Shown: in pieces, positions 45,170-56,821 of the stretch
Layout of the letters: each line of letters begins with the position of its first letter
Numbering within the stretch: the first letter of the stretch is position 1
Assembly: GCF_018873765.1 (NCBI RefSeq)
Contig: NC_057922.1
Location: 13,281,563 to 13,345,562 of the forward strand
Length of the DNA stretch: 64,000 nt
Direction of reading: 5' to 3'
DNA from: Telopea speciosissima
Lineage: Eukaryota > Streptophyta > Magnoliopsida > Proteales > Proteaceae
Translations under genes and position numbers: made by a program
Notes under the pieces: model-generated
What the model saw: only the letters and a program-made list of their open reading frames with translations
Told to the model about the DNA's origin: nothing
Databases searched by the model: none

Positions 45170-45901
45170 TGTGGCATGACCCAGACGAGTGGGTCAAGAC
45201 AGAGTTAGTGAAGCACCATCCACCAACACCCATGGGCGCCAACCCCCTTGGGGTGCGGACTCTTTCCTTGAACATGTCATCCCCGGGCATGGTTTCCCCG
45301 AACACGTCATTCCCAGGTAAGTTTCCCTCGAACACGGTAGTCACCACCACTATCAATAAGGCACAGATCGCATCACCAAGGACTCTAGGCCACCGCCTAT
45401 CGAGTCACGTAGTTTGAACGGACTCATGCACCAGAAATCCCATCTACCACGTAGATGAGGTCTATCCATCAAGGACGCCAAGTCTATCAGGAAACTACTT
45501 CTTACAAGAAGATAACTATCAAGTCTATCAAGGACATCATGTCTCTCAGGAAGACGACTACTAGGTCTACCGTGACACTACGTCTCACGGGAAGGCAACC
45601 TATCAAGGATAAACTCTGCTATTTAGGGACTCTATCACCTACGGCAAAAACTCTATATCAACTAGGACTCTCCACACCGCCATACACTATTATAGAAGGT
45701 AAGGTACACAACCCTATCAAGGGGACATCTTAACTCATATTGAATACTACTATTCATTTGTTTGCTCAGAGAGATCTAATTTAGGCATCGGAGAGTCCTA
45801 GGCCGGAAACACACCAGTTCTCCTTACTCAAGGTCTTTTGCAGGTTACGGCGCTCGAAGAACCGCTGAATGATTTTTTGACGTAACAAGAATCATACCAC
45901 A
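45170..45901 (+). mobile_element. Solo-LTR-like sequence (Gypsy-type)
   Basis: Bounded by TGTGGCATGA and its near-complement TCATACCACA, the TG...CA structure of an LTR. It ends with GGCATCGGAGAGTCCTAGGC ... TCTTTTGCAGG, typical of plant Gypsy LTRs. Internal GTCTATCA(A/G)G short repeats lie at 45460-45560. No internal coding region on either side, so a solo LTR is likely. A convincing 5-bp target duplication was not seen. Confidence 0.5.
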
Positions 45902-48300
45902 TGGGCTATAATTATTTTGGGGTGGGGGAGAGGACAATAAAATGCCACTTGGTTACAGTTTTTTTTTTTTTGGGTTAAAACATGGCTACAACTTGAAGGG
46001 GGAAGAGGGAGGAAGAGTGAAGGCATATCCCATTTGGTGGTGAACAACAACTCCCCGCATTGAACGCATGGCCAGTAATGTACAATTCTTCATTTCCTGG
46101 TTCAATTATTCTTCATTTAACTATCCCCAACATATGCGATCCACACTCCACTGTCAAACACTTTGAAGAATCAATTACGGCTTTGTTTGCTTGTTTGGGA
46201 AGTGAGGGATAATATGAACAAACACGTTGGTCTCATATGTTTGGGGTAGTAAAGTGAGGGTATATGTGCATATTTTACCCCCTTTTTTTTTTTTTTTTTA
46301 TGTTTTTTTTTGTTTGAGCATAGTTTACTTTGTTTGTATGGTTCTCAATGTAAATCTAAAGGAATAACTTGTTTTATTAGGTGAAAACGAAACACAACTA
46401 GTCTATGTACATCTTGAAATACAAAAAATATAAAGCTTTTGGGGGAAAATGAGGGCAATTTGATTACTTTACCTTTTAATTTTGGTTAATTTTTGTCACA
46501 AGGGCATTTTGATCATTAGATTCCTTGAAATTAACGTCTAATGTCTCCAATTAACGGACTAGACTAAAGTATTATAATATTTTGAAAGTAGAAGGCACGT
46601 GTAAATTATAAAATTATAAAAATGCATTTAGACAAATGGGCATTTTGACGGAAGCATTTGACAAATACCCAAAATATAAAGTAGAGTAGTAAAAGCAAAT
46701 CGTTCACTATGGAATGATCTATGTGTCCCGTCTTTGAGAATCACCAACAGTTGTAGGCTATGGAACCTTAAGGTTTCTCTCTCTTCTTTTTCTTTCATTT
46801 ATATGAATGCACTAAACCTGTTAATAGACAAGAAATACCAAGAAAATCTCTTTGTTGGGTGATCCATCTAGGTCCATTTGATCCATTTGATTTCGGGTGG
46901 GCACGACCCAATGGGCACCGACTCGGTTAGTTACATCAGTGATTTATTTTCCATGAAATAGCTAATATTCATTCAACCATAGTAGGTCAGTCTTTCACAT
47001 GGGTTCGAGCCTATGATTAGGCCAGTGGGGCTCACTCAACTCGATTAGACGTTTAGGATGAGAGAAAGATAGAGAGAAACATCAGCCAAAGGATTAGCAT
47101 GGCACGTCACTTGTCTTCATTGTTGTGGACACAACATGAACGAATTGGTCTTGTTTGGCTTGGAACACGCACGTGGACTCAACTGCCCCTCACCTGACGC
47201 AAACCAAATAGAAAAGCTGGAAATTAGAACCCCACTTATACACAAATTAAATTTTCTCTTTTTTCCTTTCCGTTCCCTTTGGGTTGCAAGGAAAGTTGAA
47301 AGAAAGAGAAGCAAAATTTTCAAATCTGATAAAAGAAATTTTTGTTCTGATGTATAATTATGTCACTAAGGCCAAATCATTCTATATTTGACTAGTTGAC
47401 TATTAAATTTCATTTATTTTTGCATTTAAATCCCTTGATTTGAAAAGTAAAATAAAAATTAGGGCTCAGGATGGCTATCAGATTGTGTGCAACCTAGCAC
47501 CAACGCCCCATCCAATGGGACAGTGCATGGGGGCATTCAATAGGGGGTAGCTTGATCATTTCACTGCCCTTGTGGGAGAGCGTAGGGGAATGCGATTAGA
47601 CAACATTCTTTTTTTCTTAAAAACTATTTGAAAAATGAACTCTTAGGAGAGCGTGCACGCTATGTCCAAACACAAAGGAGACAAAATGACCGGATCACCT
47701 TCAATCCCCCCATGATAGGCAAAAATGTCAGCCTTTTATTTTTTGGGATGAAAAAATAAATGATACAAAGGTGTCAGCCTTGTTGATGCTTCCGCACACA
47801 CACACTCCCCTCCCCCAGAGAACTCTCTCCAAAATTATATTTAAAAAATATCGTTAAGGTTTTTTTGTCTTACAAGGATCCGTGCAGCCAACCCCCTGGG
47901 TTGTTGTTGTTTTTTTTTTGTTTTTTTTATTTATGAAAAGGATTGTTGTTGTTGTTGTTGTATTACTAAATATGGTGAGAAATTTAAGTAGTTTATACAT
48001 TCATGTTGGATAGGATTACAAAATTTTTTTTAGGTTGAAAATTTTCATTTCCCTTCCTTTTAATTTCCCTTCCCTTGAAATCAAACGGAGCCTTACCCAT
48101 TTAACCATTCATCCATCCATCTCAATACCATTTCTAAGAAAAAAGAATAATTGAAAAAAAAAAAAGTTGGAGTTCAGCTTACTGTATTGGTCTTGGATCT
48201 TTCTCCTTCACATATTAAGCAGAATCCAAAGCAAACGAAGAGACATGTTTTCCCCACCCACCAATCAATTATTGATAATTTGTCCTTCTCTTTCAAGGAA
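45902..48300. other. Intergenic upstream of the peptide gene
   Basis: No supported gene. A repeat at about 47480-47715 contains GAGAGCGTGCACGC. A short GTT microsatellite lies near 47944-47960. Confidence 0.35.
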
Positions 48301-48374
48301 GAGCTATTTATTACTCTCTCTCCCTCATTCTCCTCCCAGGAATTGAAGCAGGCTTCCATTTGAGCTATTTTATA

Positions 48375-48845
48375 ATGAAGTCTCTCTGTATTGTTTTCTT
48401 CTTCCTTCTGACTACTGTTTTGTATTATTTATCATCAAGAAGCAACACACACCCTTCATCCTCCACTTCTTATACAATACAACTCATAGCAAGGCGAGCA
48501 ATGACAGCATCAAACACTTTCATGTCAAACCCACAAGCTGAAAGCTGGAAAATCAAGGTGAGTTGAAGATGTCTTGGTAGGATTTCTCATCAGCTCTCAA
48601 ATCATTTATATAAACTGTTCTATTCCTTCTATTTGATGAGATTGTGTTAGTAAGAAATCTGATTTAATTGATTAAGCCAGGGTGGGAATAAGAAGGCAAT
48701 TACATCCACCATTCAAAGGGGAGGAGGAGGTTCTTCACAAAGAGACTCCGAAAGCAGTGAGGATGGAGATGAGGTGATTTACCACATTGATTACCATGGT
48801 GTGTCAACACATCCCAATCCAACACCAAAACACCCCATACCATAG
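48375..48845 (+). CDS. Small secreted peptide precursor with C-terminal DY motif
   Basis: Two exons, 48375-48557 and 48681-48845, with donor AAG|GTGAGT and acceptor TTAAGCCAG, phase 0, give 115 residues. Residues 1-19 (MKSLCIVFFFLLTTVLYYL) are a signal peptide or anchor. A variable Ser/Thr-rich middle follows, then a Gly run (84-87), an acidic stretch (SESSEDGDE) and the C-terminus IDYHGVSTHPNPTPKHPIP with D97-Y98. Signal peptide, variable spacer and a conserved-looking short C-terminus starting with DY, preceded by acidic residues, is the plan of tyrosine-sulfated plant peptide hormones (PSY, RGF/GLV, CIF). The Pro-rich tail with KHP recalls PSY peptides, but the sequence is not one I can assign. 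Inferred role: extracellular signal. The start is the first ATG after the leader; an upstream extension would need a non-ATG codon. Confidence 0.7.
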
Positions 48846-48944
48846 CATCCTTCTTCAACATGTACAATACTTCTAGATCTTAAAGTGATATATCATTACA
48901 GCTTTGTAATAATACTACCATGGAATTGCTCCATTTTCTATTGT

Positions 48945-49062
48945 ACCTAGTGCATCAAGCTCTTGCCACTGCTGGGTCTAAGGAGGGTCATAATGTATGC
49001 AATCTTATTCCTGCTTTCACAAAGATATTGTTTCCAGACTCGAACCTATGACCACTTGCTCC
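48945..49062. mobile_element. Au-type SINE fragment
   Basis: GGGTCTAAGGAGGGTCATAA, TGTATGCAATCTTATTCCTG, CTTTCACAAAGATATTGTTTCC and AGACTCGAACCTATGACCAC follow the plant Au SINE consensus in order. The tRNA-derived B-box is visible on the minus strand as GGTTCGAGTC. Confidence 0.7.
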
Positions 49063-49348
49063 ATTTTCTATTATATAATTATGGATTTGACTTTGGCTTC
49101 AACTCTGGGCCATGTAATCAAGCCATATCATTTTCCACACACAAAAAGAACAGTGAAAGCAAAGTAAAAGTCATCAAATGCTTCTAATTTTGCTTTCAAA
49201 AAGTACTTTTGAACCATAATTGCTCACAAAAAAAAAGTGCTTTTGGAACAAAAGAAAAAAATATAGAATGACAATCCGGACGTCTAATCATATAACGATG
49301 AAACATGGGAATTATTTGAAGTAACCCCTGAATCGTTATCCTCTCCTA

Positions 49349-49469
49349 TTACAGCATGGTGTTGTACTGCATCATGCGGTACTGTAGAGGTCATGTGACA
49401 CAGCGGGCCCCACATGATGCACATGGCATCTGCAGCCGCCGCATGATGCTGTACAGCATCATGCTGTAA
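49349..49469. repeat. Foldback MITE with a perfect 24-bp palindrome
   Basis: TTACAGCATGGTGTTGTACT (left) pairs with the inverted right end TTACAGCATGATGCTGTACA; arms are about 30 bp. Within the right arm, 49441-49464 (GCATGATGCTGT then its exact complement) is a perfect palindrome. Confidence 0.65.
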
Positions 49470-49667
49470 CATGAGACCCCCGCTCGAGATGGGCACGAGA
49501 AGTAAGGAAGGTTTCAAAGAACCACAAGTAAAATCTCTTACACGCAACATTTGGTGGTTTAGGAAAATCGTCATGGTATACCTACTTTTAGCGGCAGTCC
49601 TCGGTAATCACTACCCGTAGACGTCCGCCAAAGCGCAGTAATTGAGCTCTTTTCTTGTAGTGCTAGT

Positions 49668-50138
49668 TAGGGGTGTCAACCAGTTGGGCTCAATTGATTT
49701 CAATCGGGCTTAATTGGTCCACACCAATTTAAGGCCTCACATCGTTTCTACTCGTATAGGTAATCAGGCTTCGTAGGCCAAGGCATGGACACGTTTCTAT
49801 TTGGTTAGCCGGTTAATAGTCTATAATTAGGTTCAAGTAGTTGGCTTTAAACAGACTAATTGACTAATTGGGCTATAAAGGGTGCCATAAACGGGCTATA
49901 ATAGAGCTAAAATTTGTTTAATCAGGCCCATAAGGCTATAAACAGTTGGTTACTAATCGGTCACAATATTCAAATAGTCCCAGTTAGGTGACTGTCAGGC
50001 CACTACCTTGCACCGGGAAATGTCCAATTAATCGATCGATGCTTGAGCCCGACACATTTAATAATCGATTGGCCAACTCTCGGACTTCAACCGATCGGTT
50101 CAAGTTGGGCTATTGCATGTCAACTTTTGACACCCCTA
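49668..50138. mobile_element. hAT-like MITE with TAGGGGTGTCAA ends
   Basis: Left TAGGGGTGTCAACCAG, right (inverted) TAGGGGTGTCAAAAG. Interior rich in GGGCTATAA, CGGGCTTAAT and related phrases. No target duplication recognised, so the exact ends are uncertain. Confidence 0.55.
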
Positions 50139-50457
50139 ATTAAAGGGTTTCAATTGGCCCAGTTCTAGGCTATCAGTCTGGTTCCTTAACAGTTCTAGAC
50201 ATAAGGGGTCATGACCAGAACCAGAGCTAATCGGGTCTAAATCTAAGATCCAGGAACATTAACTAATGGGTGGGCCGGTTCTGACTCCTAATCGGTTCCA
50301 AACAGTCCAAAATTGTTTAAAAAACCTCTCTAACATATGCTACATATATTCAATAATATTATAATAAGATACGAATTTCAATCGCATGAGATATGCAACT
50401 ACCATCTTTTTTTTTCTCAAATGCAACTAGTCCATATTGAAAAAAAAAGAAAAAAAG

Positions 50458-50612
50458 AGTGTACCCAGTGCACAAGGCTCCTACCACTATGGAAGTTGGG
50501 GAGAGTCATAATGTATGCAGCCTTACGCCGTTTTGTAGAGAGGTTGTTCGCAACTCAAACTAGCGACCACTAGATCACAATGGAACCTTACCATTGCATG
50601 GAGGTCTATATT
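50458..50612. mobile_element. Au-type SINE, fuller copy
   Basis: GTGCACAAGGCTCCTACCAC, GGGGAGAGTCATAATGTATG, CAGCCTTACGCCG, TAGAGAGGTTGTTCGCAACT and TTACCATTGCATGGAGG follow the Au SINE order. More complete than 48945-49062 but diverged at the B-box (ACTCAAACTAGCGACC). Confidence 0.75.
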
Positions 50613-51400
50613 TCCTCTTGTTTATTTTCAATTAATAAGAAAGAATACCACCATCCTCATAAGTAGTAGGATTATTTTAAGATATGTTCTTAAGTTAACA
50701 TTCCAACAATGGACTTTTAAATTAACAGCCGAATTTTTGGTAAAATAATATATTAAATAAGCAGTACCAGTCAAAATTGAAAGACTAAAAAAAATAAAAG
50801 ACTTGGCCTTAACTATTAAGTCTTAAGAATTATATAATATATAGTATTAGGTTGTAGATTGTTTTTTGGTTTCTCTGGTTCCAACGGCTTTGAAAATGTT
50901 GGGAGACCAATGACTTAATAGGTAAATCGAGAATCAGACCAGTAATTTAATCGGTAGATTTGAAATCAGACCAACAAGCTATTGAGTGGATCAATTCTGG
51001 TCTCGATTCTCGATTCTAATCCAAATTTGATATTCTCACCCTCAATTAATGCCATTGTGTACTATCGCCTTCTCACAGGGTTTTTTTTAATCGTTATCAC
51101 TTCTATCTTAACCATATGGGCCTCATATGAATGACACTATTCCCCACGCTACCATTGGTGTGGGCCATGTGGGGGCAGTGAGATTCCCTCTTTCCCATGA
51201 AAACATGCCATCAAGAATACCCCCCCGTATCGCGGTTTTAGTGTTTTACAAGCTAAGATGGTGATGAATGGACCACTGTAGTCTTGAGGACTATTCTAAC
51301 CTTTTCTCCCATTGAGAGGAAACAGGAAAACGGTCCTATTGACATGGTCAGCCACCTAACGGTCTGTGGTTTAATTACAAGCAGTTTTCGTCCACTACCT
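50613..51400. other. Intergenic upstream of the calmodulin-binding protein gene
   Basis: AT-rich, no gene or element boundary recognised. Confidence 0.35.
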
Positions 51401-51426
51401 TTTAACAACGTGCGCGCTACTCGCAC

Positions 51427-51588
51427 CTATAATTTAATTGAACTTCCCTCACCCATCCTTTCCATTTCTCTCGTCTCCTTCTTTCATAACAATCATCTCA
51501 TCTGTGAAGAACATTCCAACATTGTTCTTCTCAGAATCCTCTTTTGAGATGGGAGGAAGGCAATTCACTAGCTAGCTTTTAATCAAAG
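51427..51588 (+). promoter_or_regulatory. Putative promoter end and 5' UTR exon of the calmodulin-binding protein gene
   Basis: A TATA-like CTATAATTTAA at about 51427 is followed by a leader ending AATCAAAG|GTGAGG (donor 51589). The acceptor TTTATTTATGTAG ends at 52659, 35 bases before the ATG at 52695. The predicted 5' UTR intron of about 1.07 kb carries a CT microsatellite at its start and the MITE at 52307-52479. Confidence 0.45.
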
Positions 51589-51602
51589 GTGAGGAACATG
51601 AC

Positions 51603-51633
<31 letters not shown>

Positions 51634-52306
51634 TTGTTTCATATATTGTTTGATCTTTTCTATGATTTTTACTCTCTATTTGTTATTGCTAGTAATGAGA
51701 TGATCTCTTTCTTTTGATAAGGCCATCATCTGTTTTTGCTGGGTGTGCTTAGGTATTTGGGTTCAAGGTGGATAGTAGATTGGGTTGGATCCTTTATAAA
51801 TCATGCATCTTAGAGACTATTGAACCCTTGAATTCAAGGAATATATCAATAATTAAGCTTACTTGTATGCTTGAGTTGGATTAAATCTGGGGAAGAACTC
51901 GATTATACAAGTGAAGATTCACATTCGAGCAAGGTGGTGAAAGATAATGGTGAAGGCCGAAAACGAAATTATGTACACCTCTAAATTTTCCTGTTACTCA
52001 CGTTTAAAATTATACCAGATCCAATTTCTTATTTTTATGGGATTTTCTTTGTTGCCTTTATTCAAATAATTTGTAATCTTACTTTTTTGCCCTTTAGGTG
52101 TAACACATTTTTTTTAAAATAAAAATAAATATTGTCATTTCATATGTCTATTCAAAAATATGAATATGCATGACAATGACACCTTTTGAAAATGACATCA
52201 TTAACTAATATTAAAAACGTCTTGAGTATACGTCTTGAGTATAAGATAAGAGGATATTAAAATAAGGTGTCAAGATCTAATTGCACATATTAGGGTGTCA
52301 TTGAGA

Positions 52307-52479
52307 GAAAAATTATCTCCTCCGGTTCCATGTCCGACCCAGTTCTCCAGTGCCTCTAATAAGGAGAGTGGACCCCACCTAGATTGAATGTTCGGGAAGG
52401 GTTAAGGTGTTCATTAAGCCCCCTTATTAGGGACACTGGAGAATTGGGCCGGATAGGGAACTAGAGGGGAAAAAGATCC
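52307..52479. mobile_element. Mu-like MITE relative in the 5' UTR intron
   Basis: Left AAAAATTATCTCCTCCGGTT and right GAGGGGAAAAAGATCC; inner arms CCAGTTCTCCAGTGCCTCTAATAA and TTATTAGGGACACTGGAGAATTGG. Same family as 38368-38544. Confidence 0.6.
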
Positions 52480-52694
52480 GTCAGTTAGACAATCCCTTTT
52501 TTTTTTAATTGAATAATGAGGTTTTCATATTCAACCACATCTCTCTCTATTTGTGCTTCTCTTTTTTTTTTTTTTTTGTTGTTTCTTTTGGTAAAGCTCT
52601 ATTTGTGCTTCTAAATGCTTATAAGATTTACAATTTCTTTTTTCTTTTTATTTATGTAGCATTTTCAAGTTATACGCTCCAACACTAATAAGTC

Positions 52695-53591
52695 ATGGCT
52701 ACAACAACAAAAGGAAAGGAAGCTATAAATGGGGAGGAGAAGAGAAGTTTATTTCCATCAGGCCCTAAAAACATAGACCAAAAAAGAGGTTTATCCCCAG
52801 TAGGTCCTAGAAACATAAACCAATCAACTGGAAGAAGAACTCCCAAATCATCAATTTCAAGCTCACCTGATTCAAATCATTCATTCTTATCACAGAAACC
52901 AATACCCAATTACCTCAAACCTACATTAAGCTCTCGCCTTGATTCTTCATTGAAGCATGGGAAGAAACAAACTCCTGAAGATCAAAAGCTCCTCAGAAGA
53001 AGGTCTTTTGATAAACCCCCATCACCCTCTCTGCTTTACTCAACTAAGTCTCCCTCATCCTCTCAAATTCAAAGAACACCACTATCTTCTGCTACTACTT
53101 CTAGGGAGAGAGCACTGATCAAGTCATTATCAACATCAACAAAGACTACCAGTTCTCCAAGAATCACCACAGAGAGAATAATCAAGACATCAAGAAATGG
53201 GAAAATGCAACAGATAGTGTCCAGTTCAAATTCAAAGATGGTAAAGAAAATCCCAAGCAGCACCATTAAAAAGGAAGCTAAAGTGGAGAAGGTTAGATTC
53301 AAACAGTCTGAGGTCAAGAATGAGAAAATTGATAAAGAAATAGTATTGGAGAAGATTGAAGAAGAGGTAGTAAAGATTGAAATTGAAGACCAAGTTCTTG
53401 ATGACCTACCAACTCTAGATTTGAAATCTATAGATCTTCCAGATCCTGAGCCAGAGTTTCTTGATGAAGTGAAATCTGAACCTTGTATCTGTTCCACATT
53501 TTCAGAAGAACAAGAACAGGTAATATCTGAAACTCCCCAAATAGAAGAAGCTGAAGAGAAGACTTTTGATCATCATGAAGATGTAGATGGT

Positions 53592-53625
<34 letters not shown>

Positions 53626-54563
53626 TTACCAACAATGGATCTGATGAGAATGCAGAACAACCAGAAGAAAAATTGATCAGCAAACCACAAGTGGAGGGTG
53701 AGGCCAAGGAAGGAGAGAATGCAACTGAAAGCAGCCCAAATGTTCATAAAGCAAAGATAGCTCCTGTTGAAGATTCTGGAAATTATCAAAATCCAACAAC
53801 AAAGGAAAGAAAAGATGTGGAAGTGAATGAAGAGGTAGTGAAGCCAGAGGTAAAGAATGTCAACTTGAATCAACGAGTTGTTCATGGGAAGAAGGAATCA
53901 TCACCAGCATATAATGATGTGATTGAAGAGACTGCTAGTAAACTTGTGGGCAAAAGGAAGAGCAAGGTGAAGGCATTGGTTGGGGCTTTTGAAACAGTTA
54001 TTTCTTTAGAGGAAGCTCAAACTCCTAGGGCTAATGAAAGTGTGAAAGTAAAAGATGATACCACAATGGCTCAAACTCCTAGGCCTAATGAAAGTGTTAA
54101 TAAGGTTCAAGATGGTGATGCTAAAATGACTCAAAATTCTAGGGCTAATGAAAATGCCAAGGTTCAAGATGGTGATGCCACAATGACTCAAACTTTTAGG
54201 GCTAATGAAAGTGCATATCAGGTTCAAGACGGTGATGCCTCAATGACTCAAAATTCTATGACTAATGAAAGTGCACATCAGGTTCAAGATGGTGATGCCA
54301 CAAGGACTCAAACTTTTAGGGCTAATGAAAGTGCATATCAGGTTCAAGATGGTGATGTCTCAATGACCCAAAATTCTATGGCTAATGAAAGTGCACATCA
54401 GGTTCAAGATGGTGATACCACAATGACTCAAAACTCTATGGCTAATGAAAGTGCTAATATTGATCAAGATGGTGATACTACACTGACTCAAACTCCTAGG
54501 GCCAGTGAAAGTGCCAAGGTTCAAGATGTTGATACCACAATGACTGAGTCTCCCTCCATCTAA
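52695..54563 (+). CDS. Plant calmodulin-binding-domain protein with C-terminal tandem repeats
   Basis: Single coding exon, 622 residues. The N-terminal ~200 residues are basic and Ser/Pro-rich (GRRTPKSS, KPIPNYLKPT, LLRRRSFDKPPSP), as in plant proteins with the PF07839 calmodulin-binding domain. A Glu-rich central part follows, with a poly-Asn run at about 299-309 from an AAC microsatellite. The domain core is at about 405-440: AYNDVIEETASKLVGKRK then SKVKALVGAFETVISLEE, a basic amphipathic helix expected to bind calmodulin. In relatives the protein normally ends soon after this helix. Here residues 441-615 are about nine tandem 17-20-residue repeats of the form TQ(N/T)(S/F/P)RANESA.QVQDGD(A/T)(T/S)M, then TESPSI. 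The start is the first ATG after an acceptor-like site. Likely a calcium-signalling adaptor; cellular partner unknown. Confidence 0.85.
54018..54545 (+). repeat. In-frame coding minisatellite, 51-60 bp units
   Basis: Units of CAAACT..TAGGGCTAATGAAAGTGC ... GTTCAAGATGGTGAT. Two-unit blocks (60+60 bp) near 54187-54306 and 54307-54426 are nearly identical, showing recent higher-order duplication. All units keep the frame. Confidence 0.85.
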
Positions 54564-54917
54564 AGGAGTCAACTTTTGTGTTAGACTCTACTTCTTCTTC
54601 TTCTTCTTCTTCTTCTTGTCTTCTTCTTGTTGTATAAGCTCTGATGAGAAGTTGGGTTTGTTGTTGTAATGACCTCAACATAGAGGTTGTGATGTATTTG
54701 TTCATCCATTTGTACTGTTATTTTGTTCAGTCAAGGCCATTAATTGGGATCCTTATGCTTGACCAAAGGACCATTATTGTCCTTTAAGAGCCATTGTAAA
54801 CCATTTAGGTTACTTTGGCCTTTTGTTTTTGTTTCTTGTAAATTATTTAAAAGTAATTTAAACTGAAATGGTACCAATGAGCTAGATGCTTGTGTGAGTC
54901 TCTATCCCATGTACTAG

Positions 54918-55463
54918 TAGGGGTGAAAGTTTGGTCCTGTCGGCCCGAACCCGCCCTAGCCCGCCTTGAACCCGAACAAGGCTTGGGCTGAGATATCTTG
55001 GCCCTAAGGGCGGGTTAAGGCTGGAAATTTCTAATCCTGAGTTAGGGTCGGGTCGGGTTAGGGTTGAGGCCTCAGGTCGAGCCTGGTCCAAGCCTGTTTT
55101 AAGTTATACTATAAAATATATATTGATATAGTATATATATTATAAACTTTAAATGTCACCCACATTTTGTTATATAATGTATTATATATGAAGATAATAA
55201 GTGATATATATATATAATTATAGTGTTATTTTAAGTAAAATTGATAATTTTCTCCCCGGCTTAATCCAACCCATGCATCTCCCTTCCCCCTCCCCATGAT
55301 CAGGGCCAATCAGGGTCAACCCGGGCCAACCCTGAGGGCGGGTCAGGGTTGGATTTTTCAGGCCCTGAGTCAGGGTTGGGTCAGACCTGGGCTCAGCTAA
55401 GGACACTCAAGGTTGGGCTAGGGTTTTATAAAGCCCGGCCCAACCCGACCCTATTGCACCCCT
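54918..55463. mobile_element. Element with GC-rich ends and AT-rich core, copy 1
   Basis: Ends TAGGGGTGAAAGTTTGG and, inverted from the right, AGGGGTGCAATAGGG. The ends are rich in CCCGACCC/GGGTCGGG and GGGCTGAG phrases. The core is TA-rich and contains CACCCACATTTTGTTATATA. Relatives at 57913-58385 (inverted) and, fragmentary, at 61207-61490, 10490-10680 and 1456-1556. hAT-type by its ends; no target duplication seen. Confidence 0.6.
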
Positions 55464-55469
55464 CAATAC

Positions 55470-56820
55470 TATCATGTGACAAATAGTGAAGTGTTATACT
55501 TCACTAGACATAGTGACAAGAAGAAAACCCTTTATAAAAAATAGGCTACAACCTTAACACCATTTTCTCTTTTGGTATTTTTACCTTAATATCACGGTCC
55601 ATGGAGCTAACTTTTATGGGAGGGGGAAAAGAAAAAGAAGATACATGAACCTAATACAATTCATGAATTAGCCCACTATGTGTCTACTGCATTTATACAG
55701 ATCAAACTTTTTTCTTTTTTTTTTTTTGAATTTATATCATTCGTGTGTCTGTTACAACACAATGAAACTAAATGGTTCGGACAAAGCCAAATCAGCATCA
55801 ACAGATAAAGGTAGAGCTAAAGTTTTTGCAGAGACACTTTCTTCCAAGAAAGAAAATCTACAAGTAATTTTCAATAGGAGCACAACTCAGACGAGGTTTA
55901 TCTTCATAATTGATGAATTGATGAATTTTGAAATGCAAAATAAAAGTTCATTTCAGTTCAAATTTGACCGAGAATTTCTCTTGGATTGGCATTGTTGCAC
56001 CTCTACTTTTGTGAGAACATTGAACCTTTGGATCCCCCCATAGGGGAGAAAAGATCCGTGGATGGATCTTTAACTCACCTCTTTGGGAAGAGAGAGAGAG
56101 AGCAAATAGGGAGTTGCCACCTAAAATAAAGTCTAGGACTCACAAAATATACAGCCCATGTACCCATGGGGAGCAATCAAACCAAAAGCTAACATACGGA
56201 TCAGGTTACGGCCCAGGGAAGATGTTTGGAACCCTAATCCACCTAGTTAAACTGGTCTTCCTAGTACTTTGTCAAAATATAACATAAAATATAAGAAGCT
56301 AAAAAATAATTGAAATACAAGTGAAACTAAAGAAATTAAGTGCAAGGAGGTGGATACAAAATCACGGTTAGTATACAAGATTTTTTTTTTTAAATAAACA
56401 ATAAAATTATTTAACGTTCTAAATATATATATGGGTGTTGGGTTTAGGTTAAGGTCCAAGTCCAATTAAATTATAAATGTTAAAATCTGGAAAATTGGAT
56501 ATGGGGTCATCCCAAACCCAGATTTGAATTAGACCCATACTGGCCCAGATACGAGTTGGACACATACCTGTTTTGGTTTTGACCCGATTATGAACCGCTT
56601 TGGTTCTATTTAGGGTTTTGGGACAGTAATTTGTATAAATTTTTATTATATAATTCAGAATTGTTTAGGAATTGTATAATTGGGAACTTGATTGTAAAAT
56701 TACAAGTTTGCTTTTGATTTACCTTATACCCAAATGGGTAAAACCAAAATACCCATTTTACCCTTACCCCATTTTTTAAGACCTTATGAATGGTGGACGG
56801 ACAGAGCATAATTGTTTAAG
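55470..56820. other. Intergenic
   Basis: No supported gene. A frame at 55678-56043 has no family signal and lacks promoter or splice support. Confidence 0.3.
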
Positions 56821-56821
56821 G

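Noticed and set aside
53069-53885. Minus-strand frames of 142 and 127 codons opposite the calmodulin-binding protein gene
   Set aside because: They are antisense shadows of a biased coding sequence (Val-rich tract opposite poly-Asn), with no independent signal.
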